Assembly: GCA_014607495.2 (NCBI GenBank)
Contig: CP053157.1
Coordinates: forward strand, 11,098,001-11,162,000
Direction: 5' to 3'
Length of the DNA stretch: 64,000 bases
Source: Carposina sasakii
Lineage: Eukaryota > Arthropoda > Insecta > Lepidoptera > Carposinidae
Shown: positions 57,101 through 61,763 of the stretch, piece after piece
How the letters are laid out: every line of letters starts with the position of its first letter
Numbering within the stretch: position 1 is the first letter of the stretch
The notes under the pieces: model-generated
Databases searched by the model: none
Told to the model about the DNA's origin: nothing
The model's input: only the letters and a program-made list of their open reading frames with translations
Program-made: the position numbers and the translations under genes

Positions 57101-60100
57101 TGTATTCGAACTATTTATTTGTAGCTAATTGGATCTTAAGGTCATCTGTTTTAGGTGTTGGTTACGGTTGAGGTGTTTATCAGTTGATCTCTCTCTCGTA
57201 ATGGCGGTTTGCAGTTTTTATGTTCATGGGTATTTTTATTTTCTTCATTAGGGTCAAGTTTATCAGCCATCTTTTTTATGGTACATTAAAAATTACGTTT
57301 CGTAATAAAAGATGCAAGGTGGATGCAGCTAGATAGATAAATAGAAAACTTTACTATGTTATTTACTATTTATACCTATATTAGAAAACTTTACTATGTT
57401 ATTTACTATGTATACCTATATTATGGCCTTTCTTGATGTTTACGAAAAGAGTCACCTATGTCCCAAAAAGTTAGTCTCTTGTTTTGTACAATAGCATGAT
57501 TGATTTAGTAAATATGACATAGGTACATGAAGTATAATCACGCCGTTTTCTTACAGGGGCAGGCAGAGAATTCGAACGTCTATTTGCTTCAGCCCTGATA
57601 AATATTTCGCTACTGTCATAACCATAACATAAAAAAATATTCAAATACTATATTTCTAATTCCAGGCTACACATGGCGCGATCCACTGTGGCCATGTTCA
57701 TTGTGGCTTTCCTGGCGCTGTTCATTGCCTTCTGGACCGGCGTCGTCGGCTGCTGGAAACGTAGTCCGGGCAACATTACCGCCACTGCCATACTCATGCT
57801 TGTGACTTGTAAGTACCAGTTCTTAGATTCCATCTGCTGTCTTACAGCTAGCTGTTTTGAATAGCTATACGCTTTAAAGATACCAATTGGCTTCTAGTAT
57901 TCCGCCAACTGTCGCCGCGACGCGTAGGCTCGCCGCTCGGTCATTGTTACTTAGAAGAACTGTTGTAAAGTAAATTACCCAATCGTCAGGGCGTAGACTA
58001 AGTAACATTATATTTCAATCGAATCGATAGAGGTTCGTTATCGAAACATTTTCTCTAACACGAAGCCTTCATTTTCGCGTTTGTCAGATTCACGTGATGA
58101 AGTTGAACCATTATTGGTGGGAGCATTACCGTCATCATTCTCAGCCTTAAGAAGTCCATTGTTGAACTTAGACCTCGAACAACAACCTCCATTCCGACCG
58201 GTCGGAAGCAGCCTGCATCCAACCGTTATATATATATAGTATAGTATATACCTATACATATAGTATAGGAGCATACTTAAATATGAATATTATATGATTT
58301 CAGGTCTGCTATCCGCGGGCGCTATGGCGTTGTGGCACGGAGTGGAATTCTACGAGAAAGAGAAGGTTGTCGGCGAGGAGTACTTCCAGCAATGGCCTGA
58401 TGTAAGTTATCATTATCCAAAAATGATTGACGATTGTCGAGAATGGTTGAAGTTAAGCCAAATTATAGGCTGGAGAGGCATCTTGACAACTTTGTCTATT
58501 AGATCACCCTGTCCATAAGTAACCAGTTGCAAGGTCAACCCTGGGATAGAACAAGAGGAGCGGGCTCTCTAGACGTCAGAAAGCCAAGCTGACGCCTATT
58601 TAGAGACGCAGAAATATTGTTACCAGTATACCAGCAGGGTGCACTATCACCTAGACGATTTCTCTCTACTAATAGGGCCGTAGCTGCAAGTAGGATAATT
58701 ATGTACTCTTTGTCTATTTGCAACCAGCTGGTAAACTTTTTATTCTGCGCAGGGTTCAGATGTTGTTTCATTTCAATTTTACTTGAATGAAACCGAGGTA
58801 AAAGAGATACTACAAGAGAAGTAGGTCAACTTTTAAATATCAACATTCTTTATAAAATTATTAATAATCAACATTCTTCATCATTAAGCATAGTAGACAA
58901 GGAATTTACACGGGAATAAGAAAAGAAGACCAACGAAATATAGGTTAAAGAAAGATGACATTCGTGTTTGTTCATATTTTCCAGAAAACCAGACAATTTT
59001 TTTATTTAAACATGTTTTATTACAGCGGAATGATTAATAAATCACCCTTTGCTTTAGGACCCACTTTAAAATTTCTAACCTAAAATCCACAACAGGTGCT
59101 AAAAGACAACTCGTCGATAACCTACGACTGGTCGTACATCCTGGCTTGGCTGGCCGTTGGCGTTTCCTTCTCCAGTTCCGTTATTTTCTTCTCGGCCGCC
59201 ATTTGTCTGAGCAAGGAGAAACGGCGGGAACAACAGAATAATGTGCAGTACATAATGCCAGGTTAGACCGCCATTTTGACGCGCGGCCATCTTGAATGCG
59301 CGCTGGTATAACGCTTGGCGGTTTTTGAGGTTAAAAAGGGAAAGACTTTTGTACAATATTTCGGATAGTCTGACATTTATTAAACCCCTATAATTTTTTT
59401 ATGTTATAGGTTAATTCTATCGGTATTAAAAATAACAAATCTAGTATGTATCTAATACTAACAAAATGCTTTTCTCTTTTCTTTTCATGTTTCTATGAAA
59501 CTGCGTAACGGACGTCGGAATCGCGGCATTACGAACAATAAATGCGCTATTTCCTAATATCTGGTTTACGCCAAACGCAATACTAACACGCTTACCAAAC
59601 ATTAACATATCCTTGTTACTGTACATAATGAATATAACCTCAAAACATAACTACAAACTCCTCACACATTTGTCCAACTGGAAACATGCAAAAAAAATTC
59701 CGCCAAAATCCGGTATAAACCAGATATTGCGAGATAACGCCCGCGTGTGGTACGATTGGTCGTACATGGTGGCGTGGTGCGGCGTGGGACTTTCGCTGCT
59801 GTCGGCCATTTTGTTCTCCTCGGCCGCCATTTGCTTGAGAGGCGAACGCGAAAGGGAAGAAGCGCTTAACATGCAGTATCTCATGCCCGGTAAAGACAGC
59901 TTTCATCATTATACAAATTGAATCATCACATCATGCCTTTGCCAATCATTTATAATAAATGCTGTAATGTAAGATAATCGGTAGGTATTGTAAATATACT
60001 TTTTTCAATTGGTGATTGCTTTTTTAAGCTATGCATGGGGGTTTTGGGAATACCTATATAATTATGAAAACATGAAAAAAGGTGTACCTAACATAGTGGG

Positions 60101-60579
60101 GATTTATATCTTCAAAACACATATACTAGAGTAGTAATAGTAAATAGATCGTAATGATAGATCCAGCCATATGTACTAATTTTCTAATTTGTACATAAAT
60201 ATTATATATTACGTAATGTAAAAAATACGATTATTATTGATTGGTCTCTTTAATAGACATAAACACGTATTAACTGCACCTAGCACGTCGTTTGCTACCC
60301 TGTAAAAAGTTTATGGGATTAAGAGTTCAATTTAAATGGAACTTAACTAAGATCTCAAAGGTAAAAAACACTACACGTGCGTATACGAGTAAATGAACGT
60401 CACACTTAATATTCACACTTAATATTACCGGTCACACGTCCATTCAAAACATCTCATAAATGTATAATTTTCCAGTGTACCCACAAAAGCAGCAGTACGC
60501 ATACGCCGGGTACCCGCCGCCGCAGGCGTACCCCGGCCCCTACTACCACGGCTCGCAGTACGGCCCCTACAACTACTGA
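12104..60579 (+). CDS. Claudin/PMP22-like four-transmembrane protein
   Basis: Exons: 12104-12229, 34915-35041, 55933-56038, 57666-57808, 58304-58401, then either 59096-59261 or 59724-59889, then 60476-60579. All junctions are GT-AG with matching phases, giving 289 aa. TM1 is at about residues 8-27. The extracellular loop has W31, the GLF-x2-C form of the claudin-family GLW-x2-C signature at 71-76, and C96 as the likely disulphide partner. TM2 is at about 126-148 and TM3 at about 157-178. TM4 is encoded wholly by the alternative exon. The cytoplasmic tail is rich in Tyr, Pro and Gly and ends GPYNY, an aromatic C-terminus that could bind a PDZ domain. Family knowledge: such proteins shape septate junctions or act as channel subunits. 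Which insect member this is I cannot say. The gene spans 49 kb because introns 1 and 2 are loaded with transposons. The first ATG in good context (AAAATGC) was taken as start. Poly(A) signals are at 61726 and 61758. Confidence 0.88.
12230..15159. other. Intron 1 of the claudin-like gene, first part
   Basis: AT-rich DNA without supported genes. At 14814-14991 a weak inverted structure is seen: GCGTCGAGCGTAC and its complement GTACGCTCGACGC flank about 30 bases, inside looser inverted flanks, which may be an old MITE. Otherwise nothing recognisable. Confidence 0.45.
15160..15955 (+). mobile_element. Deleted Helitron with helicase remnant (family H2)
   Basis: It starts TCTATACTAATATTATAAAG after an A and ends CGGACGAAGTCGCGGG...CAGCTAG before a T, the TC...CTAG ends and A-T target of Helitrons, with a GC hairpin just before CTAG. 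The interior is reduced to a 5' region, two tandem copies of a segment of roughly 120 bases (starting near 15466 and 15588), and the helicase C-terminus at 15690-15905. At 796 bp it cannot move by itself. Confidence 0.85.
15690..15905 (+). pseudogene. Helitron PIF1-like helicase, C-terminal remnant
   Basis: The frame ends in TAA at 15903-15905 and encodes [20 protein letters not shown] and [14 protein letters not shown]. These are motifs V and VI of the SF1B PIF1-type helicase domain of Helitron Rep-Hel proteins. The Rep HUH nuclease and the first helicase motifs are missing. Confidence 0.85.
16265..16592. mobile_element. Nested palindromic MITE
   Basis: Outer arms TCGTAAGAGTCGACTAAGG (16274-16292) and its exact complement (16570-16588) enclose an inner inverted pair. 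The inner pair starts CCCCTGATTACGTAAAAGCA (from 16301) and ends ...TTAGGTAATAAGGGGG (to about 16486), with a further inverted GCGAAAATTGTACAA core. The outer terminus recurs at 62607-62626. It has no coding content. It may be one MITE inserted in another. Confidence 0.6.
17110..17300 (+). repeat. tRNA-derived SINE with RTE-like 3' tail
   Basis: A B-box-like GGGTTCGAGTCC at about 17143 is followed by an AT-rich body. The shared SINE module follows (CTCAACTATACCCTC..., GGCACCATGTGGTTC...), then GCTCTGCCTACCCCGTAAGG and GCGTGATTATATG. The last 40 bases resemble the 3' end of the RTE-like LINE fragments at 3847-4160 and 6787-6935. Confidence 0.7.
18062..18175 (+). repeat. Interspersed repeat shared with 37015-37130
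   Basis: AAAAAGAGGAGGGGTTGACC...GGGTGTTTTTGCCGATAATA...ACGCCCCTAAATTATCGCTA and ACACACTGTA match the intron 2 copy at roughly 70 percent by eye. No open frame or terminal structure is visible; the class is unknown. Confidence 0.5.
18176..22221. other. Intron 1, middle part
   Basis: No gene is supported. About 19692-20122 is a CpG-rich repeat with partly inverted ends (GTAGCATGCC...CGCGAC against GTCGCG...GCCATGCTACCC) and an inner GCGAGCATGGC pair, probably a MITE. Between 20775 and 21560, short phrases recur loosely (TTTGACAATATCGCGC; TTTGACAATACCACGC; ATATTACCGCACGG), hinting at another decayed repeat. Confidence 0.4.
22241..22409 (+). repeat. DIRS left inverted terminal repeat
   Basis: It starts GGCTTGACCTTTCGGAGATT and is the exact complement of 28577-28745. 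It includes the palindromic CTCATGCATGAG and a GC-rich segment with GGGGCGTCGACCCCGC. A left extension (22222-22240) is copied only in the internal complementary region. Confidence 0.93.
22830..23560 (+). repeat. 22-bp tandem array of hairpin units in the DIRS leader
   Basis: Roughly 30 units of a 22-base repeat (CAGCCGACCGGCTCGTGAGC plus CG) lie between the left terminal repeat and the gag start. Each unit contains a self-complementary CGGCTC-GT-GAGCCG or close variant. Units are nearly identical in the first two thirds and degrade toward 23560. Frames through it look open on both strands because the repeat lacks stops; they are not genes. Confidence 0.9.
23685..25217 (+). CDS. DIRS gag-like protein
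   Basis: 510 aa from the ATG at 23685; the upstream frame contributes only three codons from a TTG. No zinc knuckle is present, as is usual for DIRS gag. The middle (about residues 170-200) is basic with [11 protein letters not shown] and may form a short coil. An acidic stretch ([15 protein letters not shown]) follows, and the C-terminus is strongly basic (Arg/Lys/His-rich). It ends at a TGA that overlaps the next frame (open from at least 25141), so the RT product may depend on frameshifting or reinitiation. The sequence just before the ATG (TTTGCTTCAG) looks like a splice acceptor, so a spliced leader is possible. Confidence 0.8.
   Translation: MAKQRGSITMGELLEEADEIPEDNEILERVKMLAQEFLPDGWTNWEVLKLTKEDVLGGAIEPQILNKIRFCLPTVDLARAFDPEISHLSEKTLKAMKLKLLNWAFARALILSPPALSNRIRGSAAATEIFKAATKYIKPQIISRGEAERILETESESGGRKRRYSPFSSSLSRSKRSKVDELEIKMNNMFGTIMAEIKKAKPRKRPCVLQSSDDEESWEEDKENREELSSYADSEDSEAELVESQALQYNPRVTEAEPRIPEPAKDIKLDGISCQRLGSDGWNRVRYKDVEKKLHAAPVFSALKVNTELYGLGSQGSKLLEIQDGMLGTISHGLLKQGKALVEELKDLVNEFPETEERIQKIINESNYKTVSDDLLQYVCAHRAETIDMRRKYFKPKSEALKVRVTEIPPSSTHLFDEKKFSNLAKDVGGASHIFYSRHNKITFPTKQSFRKQYHTGSRNTTRSATYTARSGQVYSSRGRKPSKKGHSSTRGKPHRHQSTREIRRSNFRR
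25249..28062 (+). CDS. DIRS reverse transcriptase/RNase H joined to tyrosine recombinase
   Basis: One open frame; 25249 is a GTG, the frame is open further upstream, and no in-frame ATG occurs before about 25393, so the start is unclear. Counting from 25249, RT motifs are [19 protein letters not shown] (about 80), [22 protein letters not shown] and YLDD at 189-192. RNase H begins at [10 protein letters not shown] (about 348) with LQVDNRT. The recombinase has R in ASGRRIHDL (about 763), GSIRSA, and the nucleophile Tyr at 912 in FKHYC. Between RNase H and recombinase, the conserved post-RNase-H segment is in a different frame (26768-27088), so this joined protein is probably produced by a frameshift mutation. 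In an intact relative the recombinase would likely begin near the ATG at 26920. Confidence 0.85.
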   Translation: MSRWQRLNAPITIQRIITGYSIPFIQKPPSVTFRKSVLKRFKTRSSSAMSKEISNLLKSDIIEEVTTKTGFLSRMFLIPKSDGNVRQIFDLRGLNSYLDPKHFRLINQRQVPYFLQERDYMGKLDISQAYFHIPIKESHRRYLAFMYKGKLWQMKCLPFGLSSAPLIFSRISNWLAGHLRDRGIRVLVYLDDFLLAHQNPVTLSGQLEYTVSLFQSLGWSVNLKKSILKPTQEIEFLGVVWDTERNLKRLPEKKLKRLRQDITKIIQDEQWSWDQGTSLIGRLGFAANVTPLGRLFSRHLQRASLHLSELHRKQKFLVPEQAMKDCLWWKENMSNPGTIFDPEPSIFMTTDASDDGWGVHIGDQYSSGIWNKDQMSWHINRKELYTVLLGLLANKEAIKGRSLMLQVDNRTVVAYLRNQGGTKSVILLELSKKILLLCHRLVINIVPFYIPGRYNTIADRLSRHQVLPDWHLSKDIVGIIFQKWGTPEVDLFATYASKVVPQYVSIDVRDRPVTIHKRLQPSMGIQAGLDISPPTINSQSSPSSELSERVVPGCSPEMEERILEIRPEEKSSSTSVPDSRHISTPSRPVDQSSPSKSAGPSFRGLEDTRWGTLASELQQEDLSLLQGAWRESTWKTYSSAWKQWVEWCKQHGARPSRPGPIDVASYLGFLFRIKKLAYSSILVHKSAIMSLADPEQESCPNSHPLVSSMLKSIRLKSLPLKKDKCTIWDIQDLVGWLRSHPPNKNSIFQVSRHVAFLLLLASGRRIHDLTLLLIDSDHCLIETSSITLWPKFGSKTDNGKFRQSGWGLSSSHEPIFNLVDWIKSLIEVSSERRNARKDLLSLFITTRGEVKAASRSVIAGWLKTVFQDLGINCSPGSIRSAVASSDFENNVPLDYILRRGNWRGQQNFFKHYCKVVRKQQCLGGSDNPASSSFVAID
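26768..27088 (+). pseudogene. Frame-shifted C-terminal segment of the DIRS RT/RNase H protein
   Basis: In the +1 frame relative to 25249-28062, this stretch encodes [33 protein letters not shown] and [11 protein letters not shown]. This is the conserved region that follows RNase H in DIRS-group proteins. The switch lies near 26780. It shows that the copy has a small indel or uses +1 frameshifting. The recombinase frame overlaps it, as is usual in this group. Confidence 0.7.
28345..28350 (+). terminator. Possible polyadenylation signal in the DIRS element
   Basis: AATAAA lies 283 bases after the recombinase stop and before the internal complementary region, among AT-rich sequence. Whether the element's transcript ends here is unknown. 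Confidence 0.3.
28445..28543 (+). repeat. DIRS internal complementary region
   Basis: 28445-28480 is the reverse complement of the left extremity (22222-22257). 28489-28543 is the reverse complement of the right extremity (28736-28790). A short spacer separates them. This arrangement would splint the two ends into a circle during replication. Confidence 0.9.
28577..28745 (-). repeat. DIRS right inverted terminal repeat
   Basis: Exact reverse complement of 22241-22409. It is followed by an extension to about 28790 (CTCGGCAAGACCTAAAATAA...CCGGGGTGGAAA) that is matched only in the internal complementary region. Confidence 0.93.
28798..30469. other. Intron 1, after the DIRS element
   Basis: No gene is supported. 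At 30070-30150 a diverged left end of the fold-back retroposon family is visible (CACCACGGGCCTTACCCTCT, GACCCTCGAATC). The rest is AT-rich and unremarkable. Confidence 0.4.
30484..30747 (+). mobile_element. Fold-back retroposon (family F), complete copy with 14-bp target duplication
   Basis: 264 bp. The left arm begins CACTATGGGTGCGCCCACCA and the right arm, ending at about 30708, is its complement over roughly 80 bases with few mismatches. A 40-base tail follows outside the hairpin (GAATGTTTGAACTTCC...AATTTCATT). The element is flanked by AATACTTTGAGTAA at 30470-30483 and again at 30748-30761. Long target duplications and a one-sided tail point to LINE-type target-primed insertion, unlike a DNA MITE. 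Other copies: 51095-55826 (split), 31312-31356, and partial ends at 30070 and 56495. Confidence 0.8.
31312..31356 (+). repeat. Truncated family F fragment with short direct repeats
   Basis: GGTCAGTGGGGGGTGTAGGG and GGTGGTGGGCGCAC match the right arm of family F. TCTGTTCAAG occurs just before it (about 31302-31311) and just after it (about 31357-31366), as expected for a 5'-truncated retroposed copy. Confidence 0.6.
31608..31869. mobile_element. Palindromic MITE, 262 bp (family M1, copy 2)
   Basis: Same length and ends as 4163-4424 (ACAAGGTGTAACAGAAAGGG...GTTACACCCTGT), with inverted TAGCCCACTATAGAGA segments. It is flanked by AGTAT and ATATT. It inserted next to a family M2 end that resumes at about 31946. 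Confidence 0.85.
31946..31985. repeat. Family M2 MITE end
   Basis: CAGATAGGCTATCTGACCAT then TGAAAAAATCGGCCTTAA matches the right end of 6724-7011. Confidence 0.55.
32356..32460 (+). repeat. LINE 3' end (family L1)
   Basis: ACCCGCCTGCCGTTG...GCCTTGTGGCATGCCCTAGA...AGCAGTAGACTGCAATAGGC then TGATGGG; a more diverged copy of the tail at 7105-7360. Confidence 0.6.
32461..34914. other. End of intron 1 of the claudin-like gene
   Basis: No gene is supported. The reading frame of exon 2 stays open upstream to about 34459, but the residues look random. The acceptor at 34911-34914 (TTTTGTTGCAG) is strong. Confidence 0.4.
35830..36060 (+). repeat. LINE 3' UTR fragment
   Basis: TTTTAGAGATAAGCACGCCT, TTTGTACA and GTGTACAATAAAGCATAATA match the sequence after the LINE ORF at 42312-42716 (TATAGAGATAAGCTCGCCTT, GTGTACAATAAAGAATATG). 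It is a dead 5'-truncated copy of the same family. Confidence 0.65.
36061..37820. other. Intron 2, first part
   Basis: No supported gene. 37015-37130 is a second copy of the repeat at 18062-18175 (AGAGGGTAGTTAGACCCCCA, GGGGGTGTTTTTATCGATAA). The remainder is very AT-rich. Confidence 0.4.
37821..38591 (+). mobile_element. Non-autonomous Helitron (family H1, copy 2), split by a solo LTR
   Basis: The 5' end TCTATA (37821-37826, after an A) resumes at 38267 as CATATAATAAAAATGTAACG. The 3' end is CGGAGTCGCGGCGTCCACTAG before a T. Without the LTR and its duplication the element is about 331 bp and matches the minus-strand copy at 4840-5144 throughout. Confidence 0.85.
37827..38262 (+). mobile_element. 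Solo LTR of the Ty3/Gypsy family
   Basis: 436 bp, TG...CA, nearly the same as the LTRs at 51280-51714 and 55121-55553 with several scattered differences. It is flanked by TATA at 37823-37826 and 38263-38266, a 4-bp target duplication. It arose by recombination between two LTRs. Like the others it contains the gag start (ATG at 38218) and about 15 codons. Confidence 0.93.
38592..41958. other. Intron 2, second part
   Basis: No supported gene. 40340-41160 has higher GC and open frames on both strands (the longest is about 118 codons, minus strand), but none resembles a protein family. I see no repeat structure. Confidence 0.4.
41970..42080 (-). repeat. 5'-truncated LINE tail (family L1) with target duplication
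   Basis: Complement of the L1 tail (CATCATCATCAGCC...CACCACGCTGGGCAGGCG). It is flanked by ATTGTTAGGAT (41959-41969) and ATTGTCAGGAT (42081-42091), an 11-base duplication with one mismatch, which shows that L1 moves by target-primed reverse transcription. Confidence 0.75.
42306..42985 (+). pseudogene. CR1/Jockey-like LINE, RT C-terminus and 3' UTR
   Basis: An open frame from 42312 to the TGA at 42714-42716 encodes [39 protein letters not shown] and [20 protein letters not shown], ending [10 protein letters not shown]. This is the conserved domain after the polymerase of many CR1/Jockey-superfamily LINEs. The polymerase and endonuclease are missing. The 3' UTR continues to about 42970 and ends in AATAAAGAATATGAATAAAG-type repeats. 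Confidence 0.8.
42986..49471. other. Intron 2, third part
   Basis: No supported gene. 43929-44008 is a TA run followed by the 3' body of the SINE seen at 5534-5822. 44007-44043 is a TG-rich microsatellite. 46538-46573 is a family M2 MITE end (CAGATAGGCTATCTGACCAT). The rest is AT-rich. Confidence 0.4.
49472..49711 (-). mobile_element. Short non-autonomous Helitron, complete ends
   Basis: On the minus strand it starts TCTTACTAATATTATAAACG after an A and ends ...CGACGTCCACTAG before a T. 240 bp. Its 3' part matches family H1, including the phrase CCGGATAATTTCGACATTTT; its 5' part resembles the H2 element at 15160, so it looks like a mixed H1/H2 element. It contains a CATC microsatellite at about 49652-49676. 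Confidence 0.85.
49712..51081. other. Intron 2, fourth part
   Basis: AT-rich DNA with no coding frame above chance and no repeat I can identify. Confidence 0.4.
51280..51714 (+). repeat. 5' LTR of the Gypsy element
   Basis: TGTCGGAGATCAAGATGTCA ... CCATCTACGTCA, 435 bp. The gag ATG (51670) and 15 codons are inside it. Confidence 0.93.
51670..52899 (+). CDS. Gypsy gag with fused, truncated protease
   Basis: 409 aa from the ATG at 51670, which lies within the 5' LTR. The capsid-like region (about 60-240) includes [20 protein letters not shown]. Two CX2CX4HX4C zinc knuckles are at about 256-269 ([14 protein letters not shown]) and 306-319 ([14 protein letters not shown]). A retropepsin active site, YDSGSE, lies at about 368-373. 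The protease stops early at a TAG created where the sequence jumps into a reverse-transcriptase fragment (about 52884). It resembles gag-protease proteins of insect Ty3/Gypsy elements with two zinc knuckles. Confidence 0.88.
   Translation: MSDTPNGTPLDPSTSSGVGCNPDHPHETRASNSDSSEEKWRLLFEQQNQNFLALVQAIKLPASSDSIRLPDFDPEKRDIDARAWITTADMCITDRHRHGSSLMIALSHALKGEASSWLSSISFPNMTWADFKELFVARYDCPETAASFLISMHDKKPRDNECLASYAATLITSLMARWNGLTTEQIAIATVLAHISKQEPRVQRIAITTDIKTRNHLQKELKAVSFLKRSYSSSIYRDGPDLKRNRPNGSAVTIKCFNCGQLGHKSLQCRNKANSKKQDDRSKHRSFHGDHNSTNQPTGRTDRITCFNCREQGHYASDCPKRKIKEGNNGTGGGTGTGPAKEKRVDVCIVNAPSGSLRHSGESFPFTYDSGSECSLVKESIALKFSGKRIYDNVSMTGIGQTSIASYML
52884..53897 (+). pseudogene. Scrambled pol segment: RT piece, second protease, integrase C-terminus
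   Basis: One open frame covers three joined parts. 52884-53150 is RT palm around YMDD (52929-52940) with [13 protein letters not shown] and VEYLGFEV. 53160-53480 is a second protease with [13 protein letters not shown] (D-S-G at 53190-53198), diverged from the one in gag. About 53660-53830 is an integrase C-terminal tail ([26 protein letters not shown]). The fingers of RT, RNase H and integrase core are absent. The frame stays open although the parts are out of order. It ends at 53895-53897. Confidence 0.8.
54101..54490 (+). pseudogene. Second scrambled pol segment: RT piece and integrase tail
   Basis: 54101-54325 encodes [20 protein letters not shown] and YIDDLLVLY (YIDD at 54200-54211), an RT palm from a different family member than the YMDD piece. 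After the stop, about 54340-54485 in another frame gives [17 protein letters not shown], a second copy of the integrase C-terminal tail, ending in TAA/TGA. Confidence 0.75.
54575..54760 (+). repeat. Tandem repeat upstream of the 3' LTR
   Basis: Three imperfect units of about 63 bases (ACCGAAGGACCGTGTTTCC, GTAGCCGATGGACTGTGCTA, CATGTGTGTG). A looser duplication of ACTGGTTTACGGA-type phrases lies at 53925-54045. These are non-coding. Confidence 0.7.
55121..55553 (+). repeat. 3' LTR of the Gypsy element
   Basis: 433 bp, TG...CA; nearly identical to the 5' LTR. The segment before it (GTCAAAATGGCCG) is a poor polypurine tract. Confidence 0.93.
55636..55685. repeat. Perfect 20-bp stem hairpin
   Basis: CTAAAATCCAACACATTACT (55636-55655) and its exact complement (55666-55685) with a 10-base loop. 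It lies in the extra internal sequence of the split family F element. Confidence 0.8.
56039..57665. other. Intron 3 of the claudin-like gene
   Basis: No gene. 56495-56545 is a diverged family F arm (CACCCACCACTGAGTACACC, GACCCTCGAATCTGA). 57533-57582 is the complement of the RTE-like LINE end (AATCACGCCGTTTTC, GGGCAGGCAGAGA). A 36-base direct duplication (AGAAAACTTTACTATGTTAT...) lies around 57345-57421. Confidence 0.45.
59096..59261 (+). CDS. Alternative exon 6a of the claudin-like gene (TM4, version a)
   Basis: 166 bases, acceptor CCACAACAG, donor GTTAGA. It encodes 55 residues ([16 protein letters not shown]...VQYIMP) plus one base. TM4 lies between WSY and AAICL. 29 of 55 residues are the same as in exon 6b, and length and phases are identical. 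Using both exons would shift the frame of exon 7, so they should be mutually exclusive. Confidence 0.88.
59724..59889 (+). CDS. Alternative exon 6b of the claudin-like gene (TM4, version b)
   Basis: 166 bases, acceptor TATAAACCAG, donor GTAAAG. It encodes [16 protein letters not shown]...MQYLMP plus one base. YDWSY, AAICL and the final MP are shared with 6a. Differences cluster at the start of the loop and in the membrane segment, so the two isoforms would differ in packing or partner choice. The gap from 6a is 462 bases. Confidence 0.88.
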
Positions 60580-61179
60580 GCACGCAACCAGATGAGGGAC
60601 CTCGTGGCGGCCACCTTCGCCAACGCCCCCGCCCCGCAGGCACCCGCGCGCAACCCCCAACCATCCACTTCGTCCATAGAAACTTACAACTCCCACCGGA
60701 AAATACAACGACCGAAGCTGGGCGACCGCAAAGTCTACCGACCCGTTAGGCGACACACGCTCTCGCGGATCGACGAAACGCCAACACAAACTGTACGACC
60801 CAGGTCGAAGAGTTTGCAGCACTCGACTGATTTCTCGTCCACACGACCCATGCTGCGATCCCGGTCGAACATATCGGCCGATACCAGCCGGAGCGTGCCC
60901 GTGTGCAATCAGAGCCACGAGATTGAGAATCAGGTCGAAAGCTACAGTCCGCAGTACGCTGAACCGAAAGGTTACGACTCTGCGTCGTCGTACGATGTTC
61001 CAGCTTCGATGTCCGACATACCGATTATGATCCCCATTGACCCCATGTCCGGGGGCTACATCCCATATCCCGAATATTCGTACTACCACGACGAAAATTG
61101 CAGATTCAACCCTTACAGGTGGATGAACAAAAAAAAGAAGTCCTCAAAAAACAATTTGTATTTAGCTTTCATGTATTAG
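60476..61179 (+). CDS. Last exon of the claudin-like gene with in-frame extension after TGA
   Basis: Residues from 60476 read [17 protein letters not shown]...GPYNY then TGA at 60577-60579. The same frame continues for 199 codons to TAG at 61177-61179. The extension looks like real protein: PKLGDRKVYRPVRRHTLSR, VRPRSKSLQHST, MLRSRSNISADTS and a Tyr/Pro-rich end, with many possible Ser kinase sites. It could be reached by stop-codon readthrough (TGA followed by G) or by an alternative acceptor. An AG at 60678-60679, after a pyrimidine-rich stretch, would join exon 6 in the correct phase and skip the TGA. Confidence 0.7.
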
Positions 61180-61731
61180 CGCGGGTGTTAGACTAGAACA
61201 ATTAATGGTTACGAGTTTCCGAATGCCGTAACAGTGTATGAAAGCCCTATTCATTTTGTAAAAAGTTTGTATCCTTTGCTTTCCCTAAAACATATCATAC
61301 ACTGCCTCTTTAAAATGGGCGGCCCGAATCTGGTTGATTAAGTTGAGCTTTTACTATTGGCACTTTTCATTTGGCTAGGGTTGCACAATTTGTGTGTTAC
61401 TCGTATCTACGATGACGTAAGACGAGCGAACCCAACTCCCGAGCACGGCTTCCCGAAACTCTGACACCACTGGTCTTAGAAACTCCAAGTGATGTATTGT
61501 CAATTTCGAACAAACATTTTTTTACGAATTTAGATATAAAATTGTATTTACAAGGTGTACTTATACTAGGTACTGTAATTTTAGGAGTAAAATTAGTGTG
61601 ACGACTCCGCCATAAGTTTAAAGCAGATGGAACAAAACATAGCGTAAGATCTATTAAGATTTCAATGATTTTGTAATGGATGTAGGTAGATATACAATGT
61701 TATTGGTTAGTGCCTTGTGAACTGTAATAAA
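61180..61731 (+). other. 3' UTR of the claudin-like gene
   Basis: AT-rich non-coding sequence directly after the extension stop, ending at the first of two AATAAA motifs (61726-61731; the second is 61758-61763). No further open frame is seen in the sense direction. Confidence 0.5.
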
Positions 61732-61763
61732 TAATGCTCACTGTATTCAATTATTAGAATAAA
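61726..61763 (+). terminator. Polyadenylation signals of the claudin-like gene
   Basis: AATAAA at 61726-61731 and 61758-61763, the first pair downstream of both possible stop codons. Confidence 0.5.

Noticed and set aside
60454..61089. 211-codon minus-strand frame
   Set aside because: Shadow of the GC-rich last exon and its extension; the plus strand has the coherent protein.
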